A stretch of DNA of 5,326 nt from a bacterium UBP3_UBA6266. GTDB lineage: Bacteria; Auribacterota; UBA6266. Made by a program: the position numbers and the translations under genes. Each line of letters opens with the position of its first letter. Position 1 is the stretch's first letter. Below are positions 5,311 through 5,326 of the stretch, one piece after another. Where the stretch lies: positions 1 through 5,326 of the forward strand of contig DJVC01000087.1 in assembly GCA_002440765.1 (NCBI GenBank), in the 5' to 3' direction. Below the pieces are notes generated by a model, which was not told the DNA's origin, made no database searches, and saw nothing but the letters and a program-made list of their open reading frames with translations.

Positions 5311-5326
5311 TATAACAACACCTTGC

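Noticed and set aside
1..5326. CRISPR arrays, tRNA or rRNA genes, insertion sequences
   Set aside because: No regularly spaced repeats, tRNA-like cloverleaf, rRNA segments, transposase motifs or terminal inverted repeats were seen.

Overview
The window holds a compact ferrous-iron uptake locus from a Gram-negative bacterium of about 40% GC. The Gram-negative assignment rests on an outer-membrane porin with a signal peptide and a C-terminal phenylalanine. The lineage cannot be fixed from the sequence. The gene mix (Feo operon with two FeoA genes, OprB-like porin with a coiled-coil N-terminus, LeuRS with a [14 protein letters not shown] segment) would suit an anaerobic candidate phylum such as Omnitrophota or a deltaproteobacterium-like lineage, but that is a guess.

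Layout: (1) 1-195, minus strand, the first 65 codons of leucyl-tRNA synthetase, running off the left edge. (2) 196-387, a divergent intergenic region. It carries an extended -10 promoter for leuS and, facing right, a near-consensus sigma70 promoter (TTGACA, 17 bp, TATATT) overlaid by two tandem TTAGG-N4-CCTAA-type boxes. (3) 388-864, a 158-residue DtxR/MntR-family metalloregulator. (4) 885-1109, a first, divergent FeoA-like protein. (5) 1110-1247, a 138-bp gap with a third, degenerate regulator box. (6) 1248-1487, a canonical FeoA, and 1503-3650, a complete FeoB Fe(II) transporter. (7) 3681-3833, a 50-residue DUF2292/YezD-like protein. (8) 3925-5310, an OprB-family outer-membrane porin. All genes from 388 onward are on the plus strand, with short gaps and no convincing terminator between them.

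How it probably works (inference): the regulator senses intracellular Fe(II) or Mn(II), binds the boxes over its own promoter and before the second feoA, and shuts off the Feo system when metal is plentiful. FeoB moves Fe(II) across the inner membrane, with one or both FeoA proteins as cytoplasmic partners. The downstream porin could supply outer-membrane permeability, but its substrate cannot be read from the sequence. The points most worth a second look are the hybrid metal site of the regulator (MntR-type Asp with DtxR-type Cys), the repeated operator boxes, the two dissimilar FeoA proteins, and the small DUF2292 gene and porin attached to the iron operon.
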